A DNA stretch of 64,000 nucleotides, taken from positions 1-64,000 of the forward strand of contig CAYTTY010000006.1 of assembly GCA_964440935.1 (NCBI GenBank), read 5' to 3'. Position 1 is the stretch's first letter, and each line of letters starts with the position of its first letter. Both the position numbers and the translations under genes were made by a program. This DNA is from WJJR01 sp964440935. GTDB taxonomy: Bacteria; Zixibacteria; MSB-5A5; WJJR01. Shown here one piece after another: positions 50,613-59,602 of this stretch. The notes beneath the pieces were generated by a model. That model was given only the letters and a program-made list of their open reading frames with translations. It made no database searches and had not been told where the DNA came from.

Positions 50613-53600
50613 TTAGGCACCAACCTCTTCCGCTTCGACCTCTTGTGGGGCCTGCATCGGCAGGTGCGGCGCCAGCCACATCTTAATCTCATCGAGAGAG
50701 ACGTTTTTCCGTCTGGCATAGTCCTCGGCTTGGTCCATGCCGATACGTCCGATTCCGAAGTAACGCGATTCGGGATGCGCAAAATAGAAGCCACTGACGG
50801 CCGCTTCGGGGGTCATCGCGAAGCTTTCGGTCAGGCTCATGCCGATGCTTGATTCGACATTGAGGACATCCCACAACGTTTGCTTCTCGGTATGATCGGG
50901 ACAGGCCGGATAACCCGGTGCGGGACGGATGCCGCGGTACTTTTCGGCGATCAGGTCTTTGTTGCTGAGTGCGTCACCGGTCTCATAGCCCCAGTATTCA
51001 CGGCGGACGCGTTCGTGCAACCGTTCGGCGAGCGCTTCGGCGAGACGATCGGCAATCGCTTTGGCCATGATGGCCATGTAGTCATTGTGGTCGGCTTGAT
51101 AGTGTTTAACCAAATCGTCCATGCCAAAGCCTGCGCTGACGGCGAACAGCCCAATGTAGTCGTTGACGTTCGAATCGACCGGTGCAACGTAATCGGCGAG
51201 ACAGAGACACGCCCGGTTGCGTGCATTGTCACGCTGCTGGCGCAGGAAGTGAAGCGTGGTCAGCACGTCGTTGCGCGAATCATCGGTGTAGACGATGACA
51301 TCGTCGCCGTCGGCATTCGCCGGATAGAATCCGAGCGTGGCGCGGGCGGTCAGGAGTTTGTTGTCGACAATCTCCCTGAGCAGCTTTGTAGCATCATCGT
51401 ACAGTTCGCGCGCCTGCGCGCCGGTGCGTTTGTACTCGAGAATCTTGGGAAACCGGCCGGGGATATCCCACACGCTGAAAAACGGGGTCCAGTCGATGTA
51501 GTCGAGCAATTCGTCGAGCGGATACGGATCGATGACCGCAATGTCGAGTGTGCCGGGCTTCGGCGGAGTGTATTCGTTCCAATCAAATTCCAGGCGGCGC
51601 TCGCGAGCGTCGTCCAAAGAGAGAATGTCCTCTGCCTGCGTCCGGTCCGCGTGCGACTGGCGCAGCTTTTTGTACTGCTCACGGGTCTCCTTGACGAAGT
51701 CCTTGGAATGTTCCTCGGTGAGCAGTTTGCGCACGACTCCGGCTGCGGTCGATGCATCTTTCACATAAACCGTCGACCCGAAGTAGTGCGGTTCGATTTT
51801 GACCGCGGTATGAATTTTCGATGTGGTCGCGCCACCGATCAACAAGGGAATGTCAAAGTCCTGTCGTGACATCTCTTGCGCAATGCGCGACATCTCGTGC
51901 AACGACGGTGTAATCAGGCCACTGAGGCCGATGATGTCGACGTCTTCTTTGCGCGCAGTGTCCAGGATGGTTTCCGCCGGAACACGCACACCGAGATCGA
52001 TGACTTCGTAGTTGTTGCAACCCAGGACAACGCCGACAATATTTTTGCCGATATCGTGCACGTCGCCTTTGACCGTGGCCATCAGGATCTTGCCGTGTGA
52101 TTGATTGTTCTCGCCCGATCCCTCCTGATCGATGTAGGGGAGCAGGACCGCCACGGCCTTTTTCATGACGCGGGCTGACTTGATCACCTGGGGCAGAAAC
52201 ATTTTACCCGACCCGAACAAGTCACCCACGATGTTCATGCCGTCCATCAGCGGCCCTTCAATGACTTTCAAGCCACTTTGGATTTTAGCATACGCTTCTT
52301 CGGTGTCTTCTTCGATATGGTCGACGATTCCTTCGACGAGTGCATGTTCGAGACGCTTTTCGACCGTCCACTCGCGCCAGGCGGTATCTTTTTGTTTGTT
52401 GGCGGTTGCACCTTTGAATTTGGTCGCCTCGTCGAGCAATCGCTGGGTCGCGTCGTCGCGTCGGTCGAGGATGACGTCTTCAACCATCTCGCGCAATTCG
52501 GGATCGATGTCGTCGTACACTGCCAACTGCGCCGGATTGACAATGCCCATCGTCATGCCTGCCTTGATGGCGTGGTAGAGGAACACCGAATGCATCGCCT
52601 GGCGGATGGTTTCATTGCCACGGAACGAGAACGACAGATTGCTGACGCCGCCCGAAATCAGGCAGCGCGGCATCTCCTGTGTGATGAGGCGTGCCGCCTC
52701 AATGAAATCGATCGCGTAACGCCGGTGTTCTTCCAAGCCGGTGGCGACGGTGAAGATATTCAAGTCGAAGATGATGTCTTCGGGTGGGAAGTCCAGCTCT
52801 GTTGTCAGCATCTTGTAGACGCGACGGCAGATGTCGACTTTGTGGTCGGAGGATTCAGCCTGGCCTTTCTCATCGATGGCCATGACCACGGCGGCGGCGC
52901 CGTAGGCGCGGACCAGCTTCGCCTGCTCGAGAAAGACCTCGGGTCCTTCCTTCAAACTGATCGAATTGACAATGCCTTTGCCTTGCACGCATTTCAATCC
53001 GGCTTCGAGCACCGCCCAGTCGGATGAGTCGACCATTACCGGCACACGGCTGATTTCGGGTTCCGAGGCGATCAAGTTGAGAAACCTGGTTATCGCCACA
53101 GGACCGTCGAGCATGGCATCGTCCATGTTGACATCGATTATTTGCGCGCCGTTCTGAACTTGGTGACGCGCGACGTCGAGGGCGGCGTCGTAGTCATTTT
53201 CACGGATCAAACGCGCGAACCGTCGCGATCCCGCAACGTTGGTGCGCTCGCCGACATTGACGAAGAGCGATTCCTCATCAATCGTCAGCGGCTCCAAACC
53301 ACTCAGACGTGTCGCGAGCGGAACGTCCGGTACTTCGCGCGGTGTAATGCCGGCGATGGCTTTGGCGATGGCACGGGTGTGGTCGGGTCCGGAGCCGCAG
53401 CAACTGCCGACGATATTGACCAGTCCGCTTTCGGCGTATTCGGCCAGCAACTCCGCCATCTGGTCGGGTGTTTGATCGTAACCGCCGAATTCATTCGGTA
53501 AACCGGCGTTCGGATGGGCAGACACAAAGACGTCGGCAATGCGCGAGATTTCCTTCACGTACTGCCGCAGCGCGTCGCCGCCCAAAGCGCAGTTGAGCCC

Positions 53601-54332
53601 GACGCAGAAGGGATTGGCGTGGCGTACCGAATGCCAAAACGCTTCGGTTGTCTGTCCGGACAGTGTGCGTCCGCTGGCATCGGTGATGGTGCCGGAAATC
53701 CAAACCGGCAGTTTGTGTCCCAGCCCTTCGAAGACGCGATGAATTGCCATAATCGCGGCTTTGGCGTTGAGGGTATCGAAGATCGTTTCGACCAGCAGGA
53801 TCTGTGCACCGCCGTTGACCAACCCACGCGCGGCTTCCGCGTACGCATCGCGCAGTTCATCGAACGATGTGTTGCGCGCACCGGGATCGTTGACGTCGGG
53901 GGAAATCGACGCCGTGCGATTGGTCGGCCCCATAACACCGGCGACAAAGCGCGGTTTGTCGGGCTGTTTTTGCGTGAACTCATCGGCCGCCTCGCGCGCC
54001 AGCCGGGCCGAGGCCTCGTTCATTTCGTAGGCATGCTTTTCGAGTTCGTAATCGGCTTGGGCGATCGACGTGGACGTGAATGTGTTGGTGCTGATGATGT
54101 CGGCGCCCGCCTCGAGGTAGTCAGTATGCAGTTGCGTGACAATCTCGGGGCGTGACAACGAGAGGATATCGTTATTGCCCTCCAGCAGGCTCGGATGATC
54201 TTTGAACCGCTCACCTTTGAAATCGTCTTCGGTCAGTTCATGGGCTTGCAGCGCCGTTCCGGTGGCGCCGTCAAGGAGGAGGATGCGTCGGGTTAGAATG
54301 TCAGTTAAGGTTGTGAATACGTCATTCGCCAT
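50613..54332 (-). CDS. metH: Cobalamin-dependent methionine synthase
   Basis: 1239 residues from ATG 54332; a longer frame to 54452 crosses the terminator of pckG. Four MetH modules in order: homocysteine-binding (LLLDGATGTALQ, and Cys ligands in GLNCALGG and GSCCGSGPDH), pterin-binding (FVNVGERTNVAGSRRF, IIDVNMDDAMLD), cobalamin-binding with the His-ligand motif GDVHDIGKNIVGVVLGCNNY, and C-terminal AdoMet reactivation domain (FAHPESRYFGIGRIGMDQ). It transfers a methyl group from methyl-THF to homocysteine via B12. Full length. No B12 or SAM riboswitch was recognised upstream. Confidence 0.97.
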   Translation of the reverse strand: MANDVFTTLTDILTRRILLLDGATGTALQAHELTEDDFKGERFKDHPSLLEGNNDILSLSRPEIVTQLHTDYLEAGADIISTNTFTSTSIAQADYELEKHAYEMNEASARLAREAADEFTQKQPDKPRFVAGVMGPTNRTASISPDVNDPGARNTSFDELRDAYAEAARGLVNGGAQILLVETIFDTLNAKAAIMAIHRVFEGLGHKLPVWISGTITDASGRTLSGQTTEAFWHSVRHANPFCVGLNCALGGDALRQYVKEISRIADVFVSAHPNAGLPNEFGGYDQTPDQMAELLAEYAESGLVNIVGSCCGSGPDHTRAIAKAIAGITPREVPDVPLATRLSGLEPLTIDEESLFVNVGERTNVAGSRRFARLIRENDYDAALDVARHQVQNGAQIIDVNMDDAMLDGPVAITRFLNLIASEPEISRVPVMVDSSDWAVLEAGLKCVQGKGIVNSISLKEGPEVFLEQAKLVRAYGAAAVVMAIDEKGQAESSDHKVDICRRVYKMLTTELDFPPEDIIFDLNIFTVATGLEEHRRYAIDFIEAARLITQEMPRCLISGGVSNLSFSFRGNETIRQAMHSVFLYHAIKAGMTMGIVNPAQLAVYDDIDPELREMVEDVILDRRDDATQRLLDEATKFKGATANKQKDTAWREWTVEKRLEHALVEGIVDHIEEDTEEAYAKIQSGLKVIEGPLMDGMNIVGDLFGSGKMFLPQVIKSARVMKKAVAVLLPYIDQEGSGENNQSHGKILMATVKGDVHDIGKNIVGVVLGCNNYEVIDLGVRVPAETILDTARKEDVDIIGLSGLITPSLHEMSRIAQEMSRQDFDIPLLIGGATTSKIHTAVKIEPHYFGSTVYVKDASTAAGVVRKLLTEEHSKDFVKETREQYKKLRQSHADRTQAEDILSLDDARERRLEFDWNEYTPPKPGTLDIAVIDPYPLDELLDYIDWTPFFSVWDIPGRFPKILEYKRTGAQARELYDDATKLLREIVDNKLLTARATLGFYPANADGDDVIVYTDDSRNDVLTTLHFLRQQRDNARNRACLCLADYVAPVDSNVNDYIGLFAVSAGFGMDDLVKHYQADHNDYMAIMAKAIADRLAEALAERLHERVRREYWGYETGDALSNKDLIAEKYRGIRPAPGYPACPDHTEKQTLWDVLNVESSIGMSLTESFAMTPEAAVSGFYFAHPESRYFGIGRIGMDQAEDYARRKNVSLDEIKMWLAPHLPMQAPQEVEAEEVGA

Positions 54333-54440
54333 TTCGTGTCCTATCTCCAGTTGTTGCCGGGGATTACGTACAAATAAATACAACGGATATGACAGTTGCT
54401 TTGATTGGTTTAATCCGAGGATTTTCCCCTGATTATACAA

Positions 54441-54472
54441 ACAGCCCGTCATCGAAGATGATGACGGGCTGT
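54441..54472 (-). terminator. Hairpin terminator after pckG
   Basis: Perfect 13-bp arms ACAGCCCGTCATC / GATGACGGGCTGT with a 6-base loop, followed on the minus strand by TTGTATAAT. It separates pckG from metH. Confidence 0.8.
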
Positions 54473-54519
54473 GAGTTACACAAAAAGCACGTGTTCAACA
54501 GAGTTGAACAACCGGCCTG

Positions 54520-56352
54520 TTACGCTTTGTTTAAACGCTCCCGCAGGGCCTTCAGTTGGTCCCGCAGTTCTTCGGGCAGGCGGTCGCCGAACTGCTTTTG
54601 ATGTTCTTCGATCATATCGGCTTCTTTGAGCCAGCTCTCTTTGTCGACCTTGAGCAGATCTGCCATGATTTCTACGGAGATGTCGTTTTCGATCCCTTTC
54701 AGCTCAATGGCGTTCGGGGATGGGAGAATGCCGACGGCTGACTCGACGGATTCGCCTTCGTCGTCGCAGCGCTCGAAGACCCATTTGAGAACGCGCGAGT
54801 TTTCACCGAAGCCCGGCCAGATGAATTTCCCGTTGTCATCGGTGCGGAACCAGTTCACGCTGAAGATCTTCGGCAGTTTGTCTTTGTCGCCCTGCTGGCC
54901 GAGCTTGATCCAGTGCTTGAAGTAGTCACCCATGTGGTAGCCGCAGAACGGTTTCATGGCGAATGGGTCGCGACGGACGGTGCCGGCCTTGAGGTCGAGC
55001 GCGGCCGCGGTGACCTCGGAGCCCATGCTGGAACCGATGAAGACCCCGTGGTTCCAGTCGAACGCCTCGTACACCAAGGGAACGGTACTGGGGCGACGTC
55101 CGCCGAACAGGAAGGCGCTGATCGGCACACCGTTGGGATCTTCCCACTCGGGTGCGATCACAGGGCAGTTGCTTGCCTTGGCAGTGAATCGTGAATTCGG
55201 ATGAGCGGCCGGTTCTGTGGCCGAGTCAGCCGTCCAATCGCGATTCTTCCAGTCGATCAGCTTGCCCGGTGGTGGGTAGCCGATGCCTTCCCACCAAATA
55301 TCATTGTCCTCGGTTAACGCCACATTGGTGAAGATGCTGTCCTTTTCAATCGACTTCATCGCGTTCGGATTCGATTTCATCGAGGTCCCGGGCGCCACGC
55401 CGAAGAAGCCCGCTTCGGGGTTGATGGCGTAGAGTCGCCCATCTTTGCCGAAACGCATCCAGGCGATGTCGTCGCCGACGGTTTCCACTTTCCAACCGGG
55501 GATCGTCGGGATCAGCATTGAGAGGTTCGTTTTACCGCAGGCCGACGGGAAGGCGCCGGTGATGTACTTCACCTTGCCTTGCGGGTTGGTCAGCTTGAGA
55601 ATCAACATGTGCTCGGCGAGCCATCCTTCGTCGCGCGCCTGCACCGAAGCGATGCGCAGGGCCAGACATTTCTTGCCGAGCAGCGCGTTGCCGCCGTAAC
55701 CGGAACCGTACGACCAGATCTCACGCGTCTCCGGGAAGTGGGAGATGTACTTCTCTTCGATCGGTGCGCAGGGCCAGTAGCCGTTGTCTGATTCACCCTC
55801 TTTGAGCGGTTTGCCGACCGAGTGCAAACACGGAATGAACTCGCCATCATCGCCCAGAACCTTGAGCACTTCGGTGCCAACCCGCGTCATGATGTGCATG
55901 TTGGTCACGACGTACGGCGAATCGGTGATTTGCATGCCGATCTTGGCAATCGGCGAGCCGACGGGACCCATGGAGAACGGGATCACGAAAAGGGTCCGCC
56001 CGCGCATACACCCTTTATACATGCCGCGCAGCGTCCCTTTCAATTCCTCGGGATCGATCCAGTTGTTCGTCGGGCCGGCATCGCTTTCCTTTTTGGAGGC
56101 GATGTAGGTCCGGTTTTCGACACGGGCGACATCGGACGGATCGGAACGGAACAGGTGGCTGCCCGGTCGTTTCTCTTTATTGAGTTCGATGGCCAATCCT
56201 TCCTTGACCATCTCGTCAAAGAGGCGGTCGTACTCCTCCTTCGATCCATCGCACCAGTGGACCGCGTTTGGTTGGCATTGTTCGACCCAATGGTCGACCC
56301 ATTCATTCAGCTTTTGATGATTGGTCACGTGTTCGACAGTTACTTGGCTCAT
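54520..56352 (-). CDS. pckG: Phosphoenolpyruvate carboxykinase (GTP)
   Basis: 610 residues from ATG 56352, after AAGGGGAATT; this is the usual size, while the longer frame to 56589 overlaps repeats. GTP-type signature FPSACGKTNLSMLIP (P-loop), GDDIAWMRFGKDGRLYAINPEAGFFGVAPGTS and HNWFRTD-type metal/nucleotide residues (SVNWFRTDDNGKFIWPGFGENSRVLKW). It converts oxaloacetate and GTP to PEP, CO2 and GDP in gluconeogenesis. Single gene with its own terminator. Confidence 0.97.
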   Translation of the reverse strand: MSQVTVEHVTNHQKLNEWVDHWVEQCQPNAVHWCDGSKEEYDRLFDEMVKEGLAIELNKEKRPGSHLFRSDPSDVARVENRTYIASKKESDAGPTNNWIDPEELKGTLRGMYKGCMRGRTLFVIPFSMGPVGSPIAKIGMQITDSPYVVTNMHIMTRVGTEVLKVLGDDGEFIPCLHSVGKPLKEGESDNGYWPCAPIEEKYISHFPETREIWSYGSGYGGNALLGKKCLALRIASVQARDEGWLAEHMLILKLTNPQGKVKYITGAFPSACGKTNLSMLIPTIPGWKVETVGDDIAWMRFGKDGRLYAINPEAGFFGVAPGTSMKSNPNAMKSIEKDSIFTNVALTEDNDIWWEGIGYPPPGKLIDWKNRDWTADSATEPAAHPNSRFTAKASNCPVIAPEWEDPNGVPISAFLFGGRRPSTVPLVYEAFDWNHGVFIGSSMGSEVTAAALDLKAGTVRRDPFAMKPFCGYHMGDYFKHWIKLGQQGDKDKLPKIFSVNWFRTDDNGKFIWPGFGENSRVLKWVFERCDDEGESVESAVGILPSPNAIELKGIENDISVEIMADLLKVDKESWLKEADMIEEHQKQFGDRLPEELRDQLKALRERLNKA

Positions 56353-56525
56353 AGCAATTCCCCTTGGCTGGACGGCGAAAGCGCCTTGTGGACGGCGATT
56401 TGCTGCCGCCACTACCTCAAAATCTATTGATAGGCGATTTTCGGTCTGATTGCAAACGGGTGAGCAACTTAGCAATCTGGTGGGGGGACTTTTTGACAGG
56501 AGGAGACCGTACTTGAACCGTTGGT
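56353..56525. other. Upstream region of pckG
   Basis: No gene seen; presumably carries the pckG promoter. Confidence 0.35.
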
Positions 56526-56893
56526 CTAGTGTCATGTCACGCACCAAGAGCCGGACAGAACTCCGTAGGGCAGGAGCACCGGGCGCCATGCGTGCTCGGC
56601 ATGGTCAATTCGGCTGCCCGCCCGGGGCTCCTGCCGGACACGCGACAACGCCATCGGCAGGAGCCCTGCGCTGCCAGCGCCCCCGCCGTCTCCGGAGTCA
56701 CGGACGCGCAGTGCTCCTGCCCTACGACATATCACACGTGACACAACACTAGTGTCATGTCATGCACCAAGAGCCGGACAGGCGACAACGCCATCGGCAG
56801 GAGCCCTGTGCTGCCAGCGCCCCCCGCAGTCTCCGAAGTCATGGACGCGCAGTGCTCCTGCCCTACGACATATCACGCGTGACATAACACTAG
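56526..56893. repeat. Tandem pair of palindromic repeats
   Basis: Two units share the outer ends CTAGTGTCATGTCA and TGACATAACACTAG and meet at a common CTAG (56749-56752). Unit 1 is about 225 bp with internal arms around GCAGGAGC; unit 2 (to 56893) is a shorter copy lacking the first arm. No ORF of interest. Confidence 0.75.
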
Positions 56894-56966
56894 ACGCGCC
56901 TGTGGCGCACTGAAACGCCCTTTTCAGAAGTCACAATAAAACCCTCAACACCAAGCAACTAATTCC

Positions 56967-57189
56967 GTGGTAGTTCTTATGGAACGGCTCTCGAATTACT
57001 GGTTGGGGATACGTGCGCTACGGATGTCCGGGCTGGTCAGTGCATGGGCTCTGGTGCTGGCCATCCCCGCGACGGCGGGGATCGACGGTCATTGGGAGGG
57101 TGCGTTCAACCGCCAGGGTGCCATTCAAACGGTCTCGTTTGATTTTCAGCATACCGATGCAAGATGGATCGGTACATACGACATCCCGG
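56967..57189 (+). pseudogene. Truncated exported protein (hydrolase N-terminus) interrupted by a repeat
   Basis: About 74 codons. Signal peptide (MSGLVSAWALVLAIPATA) then GIDGHWEGAFNRQGAIQTVSFDFQHTDARWIGTYDIP. This resembles the small beta domain preceding alpha/beta hydrolases (GHWEG.....G..M.V.VDF......W.G..DIP). The match stops exactly where the repeat begins with CTAGTGTCGTGTCCCGGAAG, and the frame ends a few codons later. The rest of the gene is absent. Confidence 0.6.
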
Positions 57190-57352
57190 CTAGTGTCGTG
57201 TCCCGGAAGTCCGTTAAGTAAGTCTGCGCGGCTGGTCCCGAGCGTGGCGTGACCCGCCCTCGGGTGATGCCTTGTCGGTATGGGAGATCGCCGTCACGCG
57301 AGGGCGCGTGACGGCACTTTGGAATCGGACAGTTCTTCTGCCAATTGCTATA
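57190..57352. repeat. Composite repeat that truncates the hydrolase gene
   Basis: Left end CTAGTGTCGTGTCCCGGAAG (as at 35005), the ACCCGCCCTCGGGTGATGCC / GTCACGCGAGGGCGCGTGAC palindromic core shared with 35283 and 43200, and a right end of the other family, ATCGGACAGTTCTTCTGCCA...TGCTATA. Confidence 0.7.
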
Positions 57353-57368
57353 CAACGTGCATGCATCT

Positions 57369-57950
57369 TTAATGGCCGGTCGGGTCCGTACCGCTCGACG
57401 ACTGCCATTGGGTGTATTGGTCAATGAACAACTGCGCAATGGCCGTCGCCCCCTCCAGTGTCGGTTCAATGTCCTGGCAGAGATGTGTGGCCTCGTGGCC
57501 TTTGAATGTTGCGTAAATGTCGGCAAGATAGCCGTTGACGTCGTGGATATTCTGTTCAATCCCCGCGTTGAGTTGCGTCAGCATCTGTTCCAGATCGAGC
57601 GGAAGCGTGGTTTGCGGCGAGTACACATTACCCGCAATCAGGCAAGATGTAGGGTTGGTCTGACGAATGCGTTCGAGCAGATCGCGGTGACGTTGCAGTA
57701 GAAACGACACCCCTTCGGTCATGACGCGTTCCATATGCTGGAGGGCATCATTGCCGCCAATGGTCAAGGTAATCAGGTCGCCAGTGGCTTTGGTGTCGAC
57801 CCAATCCATGGTGCAGCCGTCGGCGGTCTGATCAAGCAATTGCCACTCCGTGCCCAGCCATTTGTGGAACTGCGCCACCGCGCCACCGCCAACGACACCG
57901 GTGTACTTGTCGATACTCATGCTGTCGCCGAGGGCGAGGTAGATCATCAT
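57369..57950 (-). CDS. SGNH/GDSL-type hydrolase, catalytic His apparently missing
   Basis: 193 residues, cytoplasmic (no signal). Block I LALGDSMS carries the nucleophile Ser; block III TIGGND the Asn/Asp. The C-terminal block, normally DxxHP, reads DIEPTLEGATAIA: the aspartate is there but the His is not. It may therefore be a weak or inactive esterase, or use another base. It overlaps the trmO stop by 4 bases (ATGATGA), so the two are coupled. Confidence 0.75.
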   Translation of the reverse strand: MMIYLALGDSMSIDKYTGVVGGGAVAQFHKWLGTEWQLLDQTADGCTMDWVDTKATGDLITLTIGGNDALQHMERVMTEGVSFLLQRHRDLLERIRQTNPTSCLIAGNVYSPQTTLPLDLEQMLTQLNAGIEQNIHDVNGYLADIYATFKGHEATHLCQDIEPTLEGATAIAQLFIDQYTQWQSSSGTDPTGH

Positions 57951-58465
57951 ACATTCTGCACTGAGTCGTCTCTGTTACTATCTTTTCGAAATCGACCGTC
58001 AGCGCGTTTGTCGGATGAGTGCCGGGCCTTGTCGGTCAGCCATCCGATACGAAAGTCGTCAGTTGTGTCGAAATGGGGGACGTACGGCTTGATGTCCAGC
58101 AACGGTGTGCCGTCGACCATGTCAATGTCGGCGATATGAAGGACGTTGCCCTCAATCCGCTGGAGTCTCACCACCGACAGTCCGATCGGATTGGGACGGC
58201 GTGGGGCTCTGGTAGCGAATAGCCCGCGCTCCTGATCATCGAGAAACGGCACAACCTTGAGTTTGTATCCTTCGGACAGGTGCAGATGATAGAGCAGGAT
58301 GATGTGTGAGAATCCGTCGAGGTCGCTGAGGCCCTCGGCCAATTCCCGATCGACTTCGACCGTACCCTCGGCGCCGCCCGAGCGGTGCGGTTGGATTGGT
58401 GCGCCTTCGGGAGTCTTGAACGGCGTGCGGATGATGCCGATGGGGATGAACGTGATTTGAGTCAT
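57947..58465 (-). CDS. trmO: tRNA (N6-threonylcarbamoyladenosine37-N6)-methyltransferase, TrmO/TsaA family
   Basis: 172 residues from ATG 58465 (MTQITFIPIGIIRTPF); a longer frame to 58492 lacks support. Family motifs: IGIIRTPFKTPEGAPIQ, LDGFSHIILLYHLH, FLDDQERGLFATRAPRRPNPIGLSVVRL and DIDMVDGTPLLDIKPYVP. It adds a methyl group to t6A37 of tRNA using AdoMet. The C-terminal extra domain of some TrmO proteins is absent, and the tail is polar. Confidence 0.92.
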   Translation of the reverse strand: MTQITFIPIGIIRTPFKTPEGAPIQPHRSGGAEGTVEVDRELAEGLSDLDGFSHIILLYHLHLSEGYKLKVVPFLDDQERGLFATRAPRRPNPIGLSVVRLQRIEGNVLHIADIDMVDGTPLLDIKPYVPHFDTTDDFRIGWLTDKARHSSDKRADGRFRKDSNRDDSVQNV

Positions 58466-58498
58466 TGGGTTCGTGGCGCTCTTGGTATACAATCGGAA

Positions 58499-58545
58499 CC
58501 CACCCTGACGGTCTTTCGCTGAAAGCGAAAGACCGTCAGGGTGGG
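58499..58545. terminator. Long perfect hairpin
   Basis: Arms of at least 20 bp (CACCCTGACGGTCTTTCGCT and its exact inverse, 58501-58520 / 58524-58543) with a three-base loop. It lies between the response regulator (ends 58566) and trmO, both minus strand. No T-run; possibly a terminator or a mobile hairpin unit. Confidence 0.55.
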
Positions 58546-58565
58546 GTACCGGACGCTCGTGCTAT

Positions 58566-58997
58566 TCAAGATACTTGGCATGGGCCGGTGGATGCCAAGG
58601 TGTTTTCAATGACGGCCAGGAACGCATCGCGTTCGATTGGCTTGGATATACATCCCTGCGGGGCGGGGAGGGACTCGCTGCCCTGAATCAATTCCGTTAG
58701 CGAATATGGATCACCGGCATCATCGGTTACCGCCGTGACAATGATCACGGGAATCGAACTCACCTCGGGATCGGACTTGAGTTCACGGTAGAAACGGACG
58801 CCGGACTTTTTCGGCATCGAGATATCCAGCGTAATCAGATCGGGCTTCTCGTTTTTGGCCTTTTCGAGTCCTTCAATCCCATCTTCGGCACTCAACGTTT
58901 CGTATCCGTTGTCATTGAGCAGTGTCTCGAAGTAGGTGACAATGTCGGGCTCATCGTCCAGGATCAGGATGCGCTTTGCTGTGTTGCCGTTGTCCAT
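58566..58997 (-). CDS. Single-domain response regulator 1
   Basis: 143 residues from ATG 58997. Receiver fold: DDEPD acid pocket (about 15-19), phospho-acceptor Asp in LITLDISMPKKSG, Thr in IIVTAVTDD, and Lys in CISKPIE. No output domain. There is an insertion of about 20 residues between the Thr and Lys (SLTELIQGSESLPAPQG). Third gene after the kinase at 59603; a target for its phosphate or a CheY-like effector. Confidence 0.9.
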   Translation of the reverse strand: MDNGNTAKRILILDDEPDIVTYFETLLNDNGYETLSAEDGIEGLEKAKNEKPDLITLDISMPKKSGVRFYRELKSDPEVSSIPVIIVTAVTDDAGDPYSLTELIQGSESLPAPQGCISKPIERDAFLAVIENTLASTGPCQVS

Positions 58998-59056
58998 TGT
59001 AACCATCTCCCACAACATGCCGGCAGACCTGCAACTGACGTCATCGGCATATGCGT

Positions 59057-59590
59057 CTAGGTCTTGCTCTTCTTACGCGCCTCAAGTGCCTCGAGCGCAT
59101 TCTGGAGTGTCGCCGGATCGGCGCCTTTGATGCGTTCCATCAACTGGTCTTTCAAGTCGACCGAATCAGCGAGGTCCGGTGTTTCCTCGACGCCAAGGGC
59201 ACGCTGGACGCTGCGGACATAGTCGATCGGTTTGACCGGTTTTTCCAGGTAAGTGCCCGGTCCGGAGATCATCCGGTTTTCGAGTATGTCGTCCAGATCG
59301 CTTTTGCCCATCTCGTCGCTTGCATGCGCGGTAACGATCAGCACCGGAATCCGCGACAGTTCTTTGTCCTGGCGCAATTCGTAGAGGAGCTTGTGTCCCG
59401 ACTTGCGCGGCATCACCAGGTCAAGGGAGATAAAGTCGGGCTTGGATTGGCGGATCATCTCCAGCGCTTCGAGGCCGTCGCTGGCCGTAAGCACATTGAA
59501 CCCGGCATCTTCCAGAATGTTGGCCAGGTAGAAGCGGACGTTCGGTTCATCGTCGACCACCAGGATCGTTTTGTCTTCTGCACGTGCCAT
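59057..59590 (-). CDS. Single-domain response regulator 2
   Basis: 177 residues. VVDDEPNVRFYLANIL, phospho-Asp in FISLDLVMPRKSG, Thr in LIVTAHASDE, Lys in YLEKPVKPIDYV. A C-terminal helical tail (about 130-177, LADSVDLKDQLMERIKGADPATLQNALEALEARKK) replaces an output domain. It starts 12 bp after the kinase stop. The two regulators share an unusual long beta4-to-beta5 insert, so they are duplicates. Confidence 0.9.
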   Translation of the reverse strand: MARAEDKTILVVDDEPNVRFYLANILEDAGFNVLTASDGLEALEMIRQSKPDFISLDLVMPRKSGHKLLYELRQDKELSRIPVLIVTAHASDEMGKSDLDDILENRMISGPGTYLEKPVKPIDYVRSVQRALGVEETPDLADSVDLKDQLMERIKGADPATLQNALEALEARKKSKT

Positions 59591-59602
59591 TGTTCAGTCC
59601 TG

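Noticed and set aside
54333..54440. Cobalamin or SAM riboswitch upstream of metH
   Set aside because: Only about 110 bp between the pckG terminator and metH; no B12-box-like or SAM-box-like pattern seen.
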